Positions 1-6,885 of a DNA stretch of 14,331 nt are shown here, piece by piece. Within the stretch, counting starts at the first letter, position 1, and each line of letters begins with the position of its first letter. The stretch is from an uncultured bacterium (GTDB lineage: Bacteria; CAIJMQ01): positions 1-14,331 of the forward strand of contig CAIJMQ010000047.1 of assembly GCA_903821905.1 (NCBI GenBank), in the 5' to 3' direction. The notes beneath the pieces are model-generated. The model searched no databases and had not been told where the DNA came from. It saw only the letters and a program-made list of their open reading frames with translations. Made by a program: the position numbers and the translations under genes.

Positions 1-779
1 ATACCGCAAAGGCGATGTCCGTCAAAATGGTATTTACCTTCTTGAGGAAAAAATTCTATTGTATATAGAAATTTTTCTCCTGTTTTTAATGTTTTTATTA
101 TTTCTTCATACCTAAGTGGACAATCAAGTACATTTGCTTCTCTACCAATTTTTGCCGGAGAATGGGCATCGGAATTAGAGACAAGATTAAATTTATCTAG
201 GGAAGACAATCTCCTATTCATTGGCGGGTCTGAGGAAAGACCTGTTTCCAAGGCAAATATTTCTCCAGTAGCATCCTGAAAACAGTCTTCGATTTTATTG
301 AAACCGGAATTCGAACCAAAAAGAGAGAAATGAGGTGTCCATATATGGGCCGGAATTATATGAGAAGATGGAGATACTTTTTTAATAATCTTAACCATGG
401 AATAACAGTTTAAATCCAAGATGGGACGACCATCACTGGAAAGATTACCGTATTTTTTCAGTTCTTCATTTATTCTTTCTGCGTCAGAAAAATGAGGAGC
501 AAGGAGAATATTATGAATTTTTTTGACTTTACCTTTATGCGGGAAAATATTACATACTTCAGCAGTTAATAGGAAATATGTGTCTTGATACTTATAAATC
601 CCATCTTCATAATGGAGTTTGCTTTTTAACTCATTAAGCCAATCAGGATGAGTAAAATCTCCTGTCCCTAATAATCTCAACCCTTTTAACTGTGCCCATT
701 CTGATAGATGTTCCAGATCCATGTCAAAACTGGTAGCCCGTGAAAATTTGGAGTGGATATGTAAATCTGCTATAAACAT
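1..779 (-). CDS. EndoQ-type PHP-domain endonuclease (TIGR00375 family), 3' end outside window
   Basis: I translated this by hand: 259 codons read from the ATG at 777-779 to the window edge without a stop. The N-terminal PHP phosphoesterase domain is plain: HIH at residues 7-9, GTGDFTHPDW at 38-47, TAE at 72-74, IIPAHIWTPHFSLFG at 141-155 and SNSDAHSP at 201-208. These supply the His/Asp/Glu metal ligands. The stretch FFPQEGKYHFDGHRLCG (243-259) leads into what is normally a Cys-rich zinc-binding region, and C258 would be its first cysteine. Family members include endonuclease Q, which nicks DNA 5' of deaminated bases (uracil, hypoxanthine, xanthine) and is typical of Thermococcales and some methanogens, with scattered bacterial members. 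A GGAG lies 10 nt before the start. The gene begins 20 nt after the ymdB stop and is probably cotranscribed with rny-ymdB. Family assignment is strong. The exact biochemical activity is inferred, and the C-terminal half is unseen. Confidence 0.85.
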   Translation of the reverse strand, partial: MFIADLHIHSKFSRATSFDMDLEHLSEWAQLKGLRLLGTGDFTHPDWLNELKSKLHYEDGIYKYQDTYFLLTAEVCNIFPHKGKVKKIHNILLAPHFSDAERINEELKKYGNLSSDGRPILDLNCYSMVKIIKKVSPSSHIIPAHIWTPHFSLFGSNSGFNKIEDCFQDATGEIFALETGLSSDPPMNRRLSSLDKFNLVSNSDAHSPAKIGREANVLDCPLRYEEIIKTLKTGEKFLYTIEFFPQEGKYHFDGHRLCG

Positions 780-799
780 TCAACCAAATCTCCAACCTT

Positions 800-1573
800 T
801 CAACATGCCTCTTTTATGCGTTGGATTTCTTCTGCTCTTCCTTCAGAACTTATTTTAACTATCACCGCACTCAATACACCTTTTCCTAAAGCAGGTTTCA
901 TCCCATAAGGTATCCCTGTCAGAAACCTTTTTAAAACTATATCAACTTCTACTCCTATTATAGAATCACTTGGTCCAGTCATACCTACATCAGTAATATA
1001 TGCAGTTTTATTGGGTAAAATACACTCGTCTGCAGTCTGAATATGAGTATGTGTACCAAAAACCGCGGAAACTTTACCATCCAGGAATCTGCCCATAGCC
1101 ACTTTTTCCGATGTTGCTTCTGCATGAAAATCAACAAATATTATGGAAGTACGCTTTTTTATAATATCTATCTCTTCTAAAACCTTTTGGAAAGGACAAT
1201 CAACTATAGGCATAAAAACACGGCCAGCTAAATTTATTACGCCTACCGTTACATCGTTATCGGTTTTTATAATACAACTGCCATGACCTGGTGCTTGAGG
1301 AGGATAATTTAATGGCCTTAATAGATTTTTATATTGATCAATGTGTGGAATTATCTCTTTTTTATCCCAGATGTGATTGCCGGTAGTAATGACATCAATG
1401 CCTGTTTCAAAAAGTTCTTCTGCTATCTTGGGAGTCAAGCCAACTCCACCGGAAGCATTTTCTCCATTTGCTATGCAAAGATTTACTTCCTTTCGATGAC
1501 ACCCAAGATAATCTTTAACTAAGTTTCTACCTGCTGAACCAACAATATCTCCTATAAACAGAACTTTTATCAT
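800..1573 (-). CDS. ymdB: YmdB-family metallophosphoesterase (TIGR00282), cyclic-nucleotide phosphodiesterase
   Basis: The 257-residue protein is full length for the YmdB family of calcineurin-like dinuclear phosphoesterases. Visible metal and catalytic motifs are GDIVG (D9), NGENASGG (E38, N39), TTGNHIWD (N66, H67), VDFHAEATSEK (H150) and GTHTHIQTAD (H175, H177). In Bacillus the protein hydrolyses 2',3'-cyclic nucleotides, affects biofilm and sporulation decisions, and is encoded next to RNase Y, exactly as here. The start lies 32 nt downstream of the rny stop. No Shine-Dalgarno sequence is evident before the ATG at 1571-1573, so translation may depend on coupling to rny. The domain is complete and undamaged. 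The biological role in this organism is inferred from the family. Confidence 0.93.
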   Translation of the reverse strand: MIKVLFIGDIVGSAGRNLVKDYLGCHRKEVNLCIANGENASGGVGLTPKIAEELFETGIDVITTGNHIWDKKEIIPHIDQYKNLLRPLNYPPQAPGHGSCIIKTDNDVTVGVINLAGRVFMPIVDCPFQKVLEEIDIIKKRTSIIFVDFHAEATSEKVAMGRFLDGKVSAVFGTHTHIQTADECILPNKTAYITDVGMTGPSDSIIGVEVDIVLKRFLTGIPYGMKPALGKGVLSAVIVKISSEGRAEEIQRIKEAC

Positions 1574-1605
1574 ATCGCAGGGAGCTAAATATATATCAAG
1601 CTCAA

Positions 1606-3171
1606 TTATTTTGCATAATCTACTGATCTTTTTTCCCTAATCACAGTAATTTTAATTTGCCCTGCATATTCTACCTCTTTTTGAATCCTCTGGGATAAAT
1701 CATGAGCTAAAATTGAAGTCTGCTCATCACTAATTATTTCCGGTTCAACCATAACCCTAATTTCTCTACCAGCCTGAATAGCGTAGGATTTTTTAACACC
1801 ATTGAAAGAATTAGCAATATTCTCCAGTTTTTCTAATCTCTTAATATAATTCTCCAGACTTTCTCTTCTTGCTCCGGGCCTTGCTGCTGAAATAGTATCT
1901 GCTGCCTGTAAAAGTACAGCATACACATTAACAGCAGTAGTTTCTGTTTCATGATGGCTTCTAACGGCGTTGATTAAATCTACCGATTCATTAAATTTCT
2001 CTGCTAACTGAGCGCCTATCTGATCATGAGGACCTTCTACCTCATGGTCTACAGCTTTGCCTAAATCGTGCAAAAGCCCTACTCTTTTTGCTAATTTTAT
2101 ATCTAACTTCAATTCCCCAGCCATTATTCCCATCAGATAAGCCATTTCGACAGAATGTTGTAAAACATTTTGCCCATAACTGGTTCTGAATTTTAACCTG
2201 CCCAAAAGAATTTTCTCTTCGGGTTTTAAATCGTGTATACCTAATTCAAAGGATGCCTTTTCTCCTTCTTCCCTAATGGAAGCTTCTATCTTCTCTTTTA
2301 CTTTTGCCACAACCTCTTCTATTCTGGCAGGATGTATTCTCCCGTCTGAAATTAGTTTTTCTAAAGATAATCTAGCAATTTCTCTTCTGACAGGGTCAAA
2401 TCCCGACAGAGTTACAGCTTCGGGGGTATCATCTACAATAACATTTACGCCTGTTGCATTTTCTAAAGCTCTAATATTTCTGCCTTCTCTTCCAATAATT
2501 CTTCCTTTCATCTCATCAGAAGGCAAAGCAACAACCGAGGCTGTGGTTTCAACAACCTGGTCCATAGCTATCCTTTGAATAGCAGAAGACACAATTTCCT
2601 GAGCTTTTTTCTCTGAAGTTTCTTTTATTTCATCTTCCATCCTCTTAGTTAAAATGGCTTTCTTTTCCTTAAGCTCCAGATCTATCCTTTCCAACAACAA
2701 CTTTTTAGCTTCTTCTTCCGATAGATGAGAAATCCTCTCTAAGTTAGTTTTCTCTTCTTGTATTACTTTTTGAAGGTCACTATCTTTTTCAATTAGAACT
2801 CTTTCTCTATCCTTAATCTTCTCTGACTTTCCCTCAAGTTCTTTTTCTTTCTGTTCCCATAATTCTACTTTTCTATCTAAATTCTCTTCTCTATGTAGTA
2901 TTTTTTCTTCTCTTGTAAAAAGTTCTTGACGCCTTCTTTGGATTTCCGCTTCGGATTTAGACCTTAAATGATATAACTCTTCCTTAGCTTCTAACTGTAG
3001 TTCTTTACGTTTTGCTTCTATTTGACTTTCTGCATCTGAAATAAGCTTTTTTACTTTTTCTTCAGCTCTTTTTATCTTTTTTTCTGCTACGAACTTCCTG
3101 ATGAAATATCCGACAAAAAATAAGGTTATTCCTGTCATCAAGACAGAAATAACCAAAACGTTTATTGACAA
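1606..3171 (-). CDS. rny: Ribonuclease Y (membrane-anchored KH-HD endoribonuclease)
   Basis: RNase Y starts mRNA decay by endonucleolytic cleavage at the inner membrane. The domain order is diagnostic: an N-terminal transmembrane helix (about residues 4-24), a long charged coiled coil (about 30-200), a KH RNA-binding domain with GRIIGREGRN at 223-232, and an HD domain with LLHDLGKAVDHE at 366-377 (catalytic H368, D369). The open frame extends to a GTG at 3178-3180. That GTG sits inside the sequence AAAGGGGGTGATT, which looks like the Shine-Dalgarno itself. I therefore place the start at the TTG at 3169-3171, 8 nt after the G run, giving 521 residues, close to the usual length of about 520. 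The alternative GTG start would add three residues. A promoter and probable structured RNA precede the gene, and ymdB and the EndoQ-like gene follow on the same strand. Confidence 0.95.
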   Translation of the reverse strand: MSINVLVISVLMTGITLFFVGYFIRKFVAEKKIKRAEEKVKKLISDAESQIEAKRKELQLEAKEELYHLRSKSEAEIQRRRQELFTREEKILHREENLDRKVELWEQKEKELEGKSEKIKDRERVLIEKDSDLQKVIQEEKTNLERISHLSEEEAKKLLLERIDLELKEKKAILTKRMEDEIKETSEKKAQEIVSSAIQRIAMDQVVETTASVVALPSDEMKGRIIGREGRNIRALENATGVNVIVDDTPEAVTLSGFDPVRREIARLSLEKLISDGRIHPARIEEVVAKVKEKIEASIREEGEKASFELGIHDLKPEEKILLGRLKFRTSYGQNVLQHSVEMAYLMGIMAGELKLDIKLAKRVGLLHDLGKAVDHEVEGPHDQIGAQLAEKFNESVDLINAVRSHHETETTAVNVYAVLLQAADTISAARPGARRESLENYIKRLEKLENIANSFNGVKKSYAIQAGREIRVMVEPEIISDEQTSILAHDLSQRIQKEVEYAGQIKITVIREKRSVDYAK

Positions 3172-3190
3172 GCTAATCACCCCCTTTAAA

Positions 3191-3371
3191 CCGCAGAGGG
3201 GATTAATGTTTTAAATGAACAATCCTAAATGAGGGGACATCTCGACTCGTAACCTTTTTCTTTTATTCATTTTCCCTTTATCTAGGATTATCTGTTCCAA
3301 GTTTTCTTCTATTCAAAACCTTATATTTTGTTATCTATATTAAATAAATAATCTCTTTCTCTGCGGTAATC
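3191..3371 (-). ncRNA. Structured RNA upstream of rny; 6S RNA (ssrS) candidate
   Basis: The RNA predicted from the promoter just upstream can fold end to end. CCGCAGAG near the 5' end (3359-3366) pairs with CTCTGCGG (3191-3198). Next, GATTA (3349-3353) pairs with TAATC (3201-3205) across a small internal loop. Further in, GAAC-(4 nt bulge)-AATCCTA (3283-3297) pairs with TAGGATTGTTC (3217-3227), followed by a short AGGG/CCCT helix. A long, mostly unpaired 5' side (about 3298-3348) faces a short 3' side. A closing stem, a large bubble, a terminal stem and a length of about 181 nt resemble 6S RNA, the RNA polymerase mimic. I recall ssrS next to rny in some Deltaproteobacteria, but cannot verify this here. 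No terminator separates it from rny, so it would need processing from the rny transcript, or it may simply be an rny leader. That the region is structured is better supported than the 6S name. Confidence 0.4.
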
Positions 3372-3377
3372 AAAAGG

Positions 3378-3406
3378 ATTATAAGAACTTATAGATTAAA
3401 AGTCAA
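3378..3406 (-). promoter_or_regulatory. Sigma-70-type promoter for the rny unit (TTGACT-N17-TATAAT)
   Basis: On the minus strand, TTGACT (3401-3406) and a perfect TATAAT (3378-3383) are separated by exactly 17 nt. Transcription would start near 3370-3371. That is right where the paired 5' arm of the predicted structured RNA begins, about 200 nt before the rny start codon. Confidence 0.75.
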
Positions 3407-3427
3407 ATTTTACCGTTGAATGTGTAT

Positions 3428-4537
3428 TTAACGGATTTTACCGACAGACTTTCTGCCAGTGTATTCCAGTAAAGCAATTATTATAAATATCACAACCGCC
3501 TGTAGTAAAATTACCATTGCGCCTAATCTGCCTACAGTAGAAAGCAATGTAGCATTTATTCCTATACAGAAAGTTACAAGATAGATGAAAGCAACAGCTC
3601 GACGTTGAGTCATACCAAGCTGTACCAATCTATGCGAAAAATGGTTTTTATCACCCACAAAAAGAGGTTTTTTTCTTACCAGACGAATCAGCATAACTGA
3701 AACAGTATCAAAGATTGGTACTCCTAAGATAAGAATTGGCATAACCACCGGGAATAATGTCTTTTGCCCTTCTGAATAAAAAGTGGAGAGAATAGTCAAA
3801 GTAGCTAGCATAAAACCTATCCACATGCTGCCAGCATCGCCCATAAATATAGAAGCAGGATGCCAATTGAAGATAAGGAAACCAGCAATACAACCGGCAA
3901 ATATAATTAACATAGAAGATGTAAATAGTTGGCAATGAAAAGATGTAATTCCCGCAAAAATAAAAGTTGCAACCAAAGCAACCCCTCCTGCCAAGCCATC
4001 CATATTATCCAAAAGGTTAAAAGAATTCATAATAAGCACCATCCATATAACTGTAAGTACTCCACCCCAAAAAGGGTTAGGCGTAAAAAGGGTTATTCTC
4101 ACTCCTAAGAACACCATAAAAAGAGCAACAAGAATTGAAGAAATAATCTTAACAGAAGCTTGCATTCTCTTGCCTTTTATATCATCAATCAACCCAACGA
4201 GCATAATCAACGTGCCCCCAAAAACAATAGGTAATATTTTATGGATTTCCCTCTGTAAAGGAGGGATTTTTCCAAGAATAGAAGATGGTATAAGTTGGAT
4301 AAGATGGGAAGAATTCCAAAAAATCTTTAAAAAAATGAGGTTTAGAAGTATTGTTAGTATAAAAGAAAAATAAAAAGCTACTCCACCAAGCAGTGGTTTG
4401 GGTAATATATGAACTTTTCTTGCAGAAGGGATATCCAGAACTTTTAATCTTAAAGCAATCCTACGAAATAATGGTGTCAAAACTAAAGATAGAATAAATG
4501 AGAAAATAAAAAGATAAAAGTAAATTATTATCCACAT
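3428..4537 (-). CDS. WecA/MraY-family undecaprenyl-phosphate sugar-1-phosphate transferase
   Basis: This 369-residue polytopic membrane protein belongs to glycosyltransferase family 4 (WecA, TagO, MraY). It would transfer a HexNAc-1-phosphate from a UDP-sugar to undecaprenyl phosphate, the first step of a lipid-linked glycan. Cytoplasmic-loop motifs are intact: LIDDIKGKR (D118, D119), NSFNLLDNMDGLAGG (N171, N174, D177, D180), FMGDAGS (D234) and the HFSHRL motif (H299, H302). About ten hydrophobic segments flank these loops. The order of motifs and the HxxH loop favour WecA/TagO over the peptidoglycan enzyme MraY. The acceptor sugar cannot be read from sequence. Its ATG overlaps the stop of the upstream SDR gene by 10 nt (4528-4537) and has no Shine-Dalgarno of its own, so the two are probably translationally coupled. 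Confidence 0.88.
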   Translation of the reverse strand: MWIIIYFYLFIFSFILSLVLTPLFRRIALRLKVLDIPSARKVHILPKPLLGGVAFYFSFILTILLNLIFLKIFWNSSHLIQLIPSSILGKIPPLQREIHKILPIVFGGTLIMLVGLIDDIKGKRMQASVKIISSILVALFMVFLGVRITLFTPNPFWGGVLTVIWMVLIMNSFNLLDNMDGLAGGVALVATFIFAGITSFHCQLFTSSMLIIFAGCIAGFLIFNWHPASIFMGDAGSMWIGFMLATLTILSTFYSEGQKTLFPVVMPILILGVPIFDTVSVMLIRLVRKKPLFVGDKNHFSHRLVQLGMTQRRAVAFIYLVTFCIGINATLLSTVGRLGAMVILLQAVVIFIIIALLEYTGRKSVGKIR

Positions 4538-5511
4538 TTTTCTTTATTTTTATAGTATTTAATAACATCTTTCAATATATCTTCTAGAGATTTCGTTGGT
4601 TTGAAACCTACAGCTTTAGAGATTTTTGATATGTCAGGTACACGATATCTTAAATCTTCAAAACTATCATCATAAATTTGCGTATATGGAATATATTTAA
4701 TATCGGATTTACTTTCTGTAAGCTTCTTAACAGCATATGCTAGATTAGAAATGGTAACAGCTTCCGGGTTCCCAAGATTGAATATTTCTCCAATTGTATT
4801 TTTACTTTCCATCATAGAAATTAAGTTCCGAACAACATCTGTTACATGTATAAAACTCCTCGTTGAGCTCCCATCGCCATAAACGGTAATTGGTTCACCC
4901 TTTAACGCCTGATTAACAAATCGCGGGATAACCATACCATAAGCTCCCGTTTGCCTTGGCCCTGCTACATTGAAAAGACGAGTTATTACTATAGGAAGAC
5001 CCTTTTCTTTATGATATGCAAGAGCTAAAAATTCATCTATTGCCTTGCTTGACGAATAACTCCATCTTAGTTTAGTAGTTGATCCAAGTATCCTGTCGGA
5101 TTCTTCCTTGAACGGATAATTTTCGTTCTTGCCGTATATCTCAGAAGAAGAAGTAATAAGTACCTTTTTTTTATCTCTTGAAGCCATTTCCAATACGTTC
5201 TCTGTTCCTTCAATATTAATCTTCATGGATTCAATGAGATTATCCATAACATACTTTACTCCAACGGCAGCAGCGAGATGATAAATTACTTCGCATCTGT
5301 CTATTAGTTCCTTGAGAAGGCTCTCATTTAATATTGACCCTTGATGAAAATGTAGTTTTGGATTATTCAAGAGATGCGATATGTTATCTTTACTGCCTGT
5401 AGAGAAATCATCAATTGTCCACACATCATTGTTGCTATCAGATAACAACTGTTCTATTAAGTGGGAACCAATAAAACCAGCACCTCCCGTAACTAAACAT
5501 CTCTTCTTCAT
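4528..5511 (-). CDS. Extended SDR NAD-dependent nucleotide-sugar epimerase/dehydratase
   Basis: The 327-residue protein is a complete extended short-chain dehydrogenase/reductase. It has the Rossmann motif GGAGFIGSHL (residues 9-18), the acidic D34-D35 after beta-2 typical of NAD preference, a Ser-rich strand ITSSSEIYG (119-127) and the catalytic YSSSK (Y152, K156). The NVAGPRQTGAYG and YGDGSSTRSFIHVTDV stretches (181-226) bind the nucleotide sugar in UDP-glucose 4-epimerase and UDP-glucuronate decarboxylase relatives. The substrate is undecided between a UDP-hexose epimerase and a UDP-glucuronate decarboxylase. The gene overlaps the following WecA-like gene, suggesting that the pair makes and loads a sugar for a surface glycan. 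No clear Shine-Dalgarno precedes the ATG at 5509-5511. A TATAAT lies about 40 nt upstream. Confidence 0.88.
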   Translation of the reverse strand: MKKRCLVTGGAGFIGSHLIEQLLSDSNNDVWTIDDFSTGSKDNISHLLNNPKLHFHQGSILNESLLKELIDRCEVIYHLAAAVGVKYVMDNLIESMKINIEGTENVLEMASRDKKKVLITSSSEIYGKNENYPFKEESDRILGSTTKLRWSYSSSKAIDEFLALAYHKEKGLPIVITRLFNVAGPRQTGAYGMVIPRFVNQALKGEPITVYGDGSSTRSFIHVTDVVRNLISMMESKNTIGEIFNLGNPEAVTISNLAYAVKKLTESKSDIKYIPYTQIYDDSFEDLRYRVPDISKISKAVGFKPTKSLEDILKDVIKYYKNKEKCG

Positions 5512-5550
5512 AATTTTTACATTTTAAGAATTTCAAATAGATAAATTAGT

Positions 5551-5556
5551 ATTATA
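5551..5556 (-). promoter_or_regulatory. Candidate -10 element for the SDR/WecA-like pair
   Basis: A perfect TATAAT on the minus strand lies about 40 nt upstream of the SDR start codon and just after the MC1 terminator. No convincing -35 hexamer is present at 16-18 nt, since that position falls in the terminator stem. The assignment rests on the -10 alone. Confidence 0.35.
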
Positions 5557-5572
5557 GCTATATAGAATATAA

Positions 5573-5610
5573 AAGAATCTGCTGCTCTTTTCAAGGAGCA
5601 GCAGATTCTT
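5573..5610 (-). terminator. Intrinsic terminator of the MC1-like gene
   Basis: A perfect 15-bp inverted repeat (5573-5587 and 5596-5610, loop of 8 nt) is followed on the minus strand by TTTTAT-type sequence (T run made by AAAA at 5571-5574). It lies 36 nt beyond the MC1-like stop codon and separates that gene from the SDR gene. The stem is GC-containing (CTGCTGCTC) and is the strongest hairpin I saw in the window. Confidence 0.88.
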
Positions 5611-5646
5611 TCAAAACCCTTAGGATTAATTAAATATATGTCTCGT

Positions 5647-5943
5647 TTATATTTTGGCCAGTTTATCTACACGCACCTTCTTTACGGAAGGTTTATTAAT
5701 CTTAGCCGGCATCCAGTCCGGTGCATTAGCAGGTTTGTTAACCTTTTCTACTTTACCCTTGAATACATGCACTCTCCATTTGCCATCTTTCTTCCTTGAA
5801 TGCTCTCTCAACTTAATGAGACCTTCGCTATCTTTCAACCCTCTAGTAGCTGCTTTCAACGCAGCAGCTCTTGGAGACCTACCTGTGAATACATGATTCT
5901 CCTTACTGCCTACTCTTAAAGAGTACTGTTTAACTGCGGCCAT
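5647..5943 (-). CDS. MC1-family chromosomal (DNA-bending) protein
   Basis: This small basic protein of 98 residues matches the archaeal non-histone chromosomal protein MC1 (Pfam MC1) along its whole length. It has HVFTGRSPRAAALKAATRG (residues 17-35), IKLRE (43-47), RVHVFKGK (57-64) and the C-terminal signature PDWMPAKINKPSVKKVRVDKL (75-95). In Methanosarcina MC1 binds as a monomer, bends DNA sharply and prefers distorted or junction DNA. The W77-M78 pair corresponds to the tryptophan-methionine pair at the MC1 DNA interface. Relative to my memory of MC1, a few residues are inserted around 51-56, and the second interface tryptophan (FKAW in Methanosarcina) is replaced by lysine (FKGK). Its own promoter, an AAAAGGAGG ribosome site 7 nt before the ATG and a strong terminator suggest abundant expression, as for a nucleoid protein. 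The family call is confident. Its role as a bacterial nucleoid protein is inferred. Confidence 0.85.
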   Translation of the reverse strand: MAAVKQYSLRVGSKENHVFTGRSPRAAALKAATRGLKDSEGLIKLREHSRKKDGKWRVHVFKGKVEKVNKPANAPDWMPAKINKPSVKKVRVDKLAKI

Positions 5944-5950
5944 CTTTGTA

Positions 5951-5959
5951 CCTCCTTTT
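5951..5959 (-). promoter_or_regulatory. Strong Shine-Dalgarno of the MC1-like gene
   Basis: AAAAGGAGG lies 7 nt upstream of the ATG at 5941-5943. It is one of the two best ribosome binding sites in the window, supporting the chosen start and high expression. Confidence 0.85.
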
Positions 5960-6039
5960 ATTAAAAATTAAAACATTTGACAACTAATCCCATGGGTTTT
6001 CTTTAGAATTTATAACCTCCATGCATGCTTGTTTTATCC

Positions 6040-6068
6040 TTTATATCAAAAAGAAGTGGCTTTGGCAA
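6040..6068 (-). promoter_or_regulatory. Promoter of the MC1-like gene (TTGCCA-N17-TATAAA)
   Basis: On the minus strand TTGCCA (6063-6068) and TATAAA (6040-6045) are 17 nt apart. The start site would lie near 6033, giving a leader of about 90 nt before the MC1-like ATG. It sits immediately after the end of the upstream 257-residue protein gene, making the MC1-like gene an independent unit. Confidence 0.6.
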
Positions 6069-6077
6069 GTGTTTTTA

Positions 6078-6851
6078 TTATTTTTCCGCAAAAAGAACGG
6101 AGACTTTTTTAGAAAAATCCTCTATTTTTTTATTATCTGGATTCACTTTTAGTGCTTCTTTTGTATATATTTTAGATTTATTATAATCACCGTTTTCAAA
6201 ATACCACATGGCGGTTGTATAATATGCTTCCTCTTTCTTATTGTGAAAAATAAATTCCAACATCTTGTCCCATTCACCCTTACCGTATACTTTTTCAATT
6301 AATTCTTTGTTCTCTACAATATATCTTACAACAAGTTTATTCTCCTTGTAAGAAGGTAGCATTAACTTTATTAATTTAGCCGATGTTTCGAATAATTCTT
6401 TGGCAGACTCTATTTCTCCCGGCATTTCTTCTCTAACTTTTGCCATCAACTTTTTAAAATCACCTAAAGCTCCCGAGAGTTCTTCATCCTTTCCTTCAAA
6501 CTTTTTTCTTACTATATTTTCGTATTGTTCCAAAACGTAGATATGTTCCTTAAAACTCATCAGTTGATGGAAAATTAAATGTATTGCACGTTCAAAAGCA
6601 ATTTCATGTGTCAAGAACTGATGAGGCCTGTCCAAAAGATTATGAATCAAATCTTTTAAATTCCAAAGGGGTCCTTTATTATCCTCAGTCCCTACCCACT
6701 GGGCAAAATGAGAAAATTTAATTTTCCCTTCTTTCTTGAATTGTTGATATTCTTTTTTAAAGTCCCAATAAGCACTAAAAAATTGTTGAATAGCATCTCT
6801 CAAAAATTCATCTTTTCTTTCCTCTAACCATAGATTCTCTTTTTGTGCCAT
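6078..6851 (-). CDS. Unrecognised helical protein with a C-terminal TPR-like repeat
   Basis: I do not recognise this 257-residue protein as a named family. It has no signal peptide or membrane segment and should be cytoplasmic. The N-terminal 120 residues are predicted helical and rich in Trp, Phe and His (for example FFSAYWDFKKEY at 24-35 and HLIFHQLMSFKEH at 91-103). The middle is charged and helical. The C-terminus (about 207-240) fits a single 34-residue tetratricopeptide repeat: EEAYYTTAMWYFENGDY followed by KALKVNP-like spacing. A GGAGG site 9 nt before the ATG supports the start. It follows lolD by 34 nt on the same strand and is probably the last gene of the lysS-lolC-lolD unit, but that does not define a function. 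The helical front half might bind a partner. Confidence 0.8.
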   Translation of the reverse strand: MAQKENLWLEERKDEFLRDAIQQFFSAYWDFKKEYQQFKKEGKIKFSHFAQWVGTEDNKGPLWNLKDLIHNLLDRPHQFLTHEIAFERAIHLIFHQLMSFKEHIYVLEQYENIVRKKFEGKDEELSGALGDFKKLMAKVREEMPGEIESAKELFETSAKLIKLMLPSYKENKLVVRYIVENKELIEKVYGKGEWDKMLEFIFHNKKEEAYYTTAMWYFENGDYNKSKIYTKEALKVNPDNKKIEDFSKKVSVLFAEK

Positions 6852-6885
6852 TTTTCTTATCCTCCATTAGCCCATTTCCCCGACA

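Noticed and set aside
3235-3255. GGGGACATCTCGACTCGTAACC region as part of a mobile repeat
   Set aside because: It looks like a word found in some intergenic repeats, but only one copy is present here and it lies in the apical part of the proposed RNA.
5944-6033. Riboswitch or attenuator in the MC1-like leader of about 90 nt
   Set aside because: No convincing long helix or terminator-like hairpin was found by eye in this leader.
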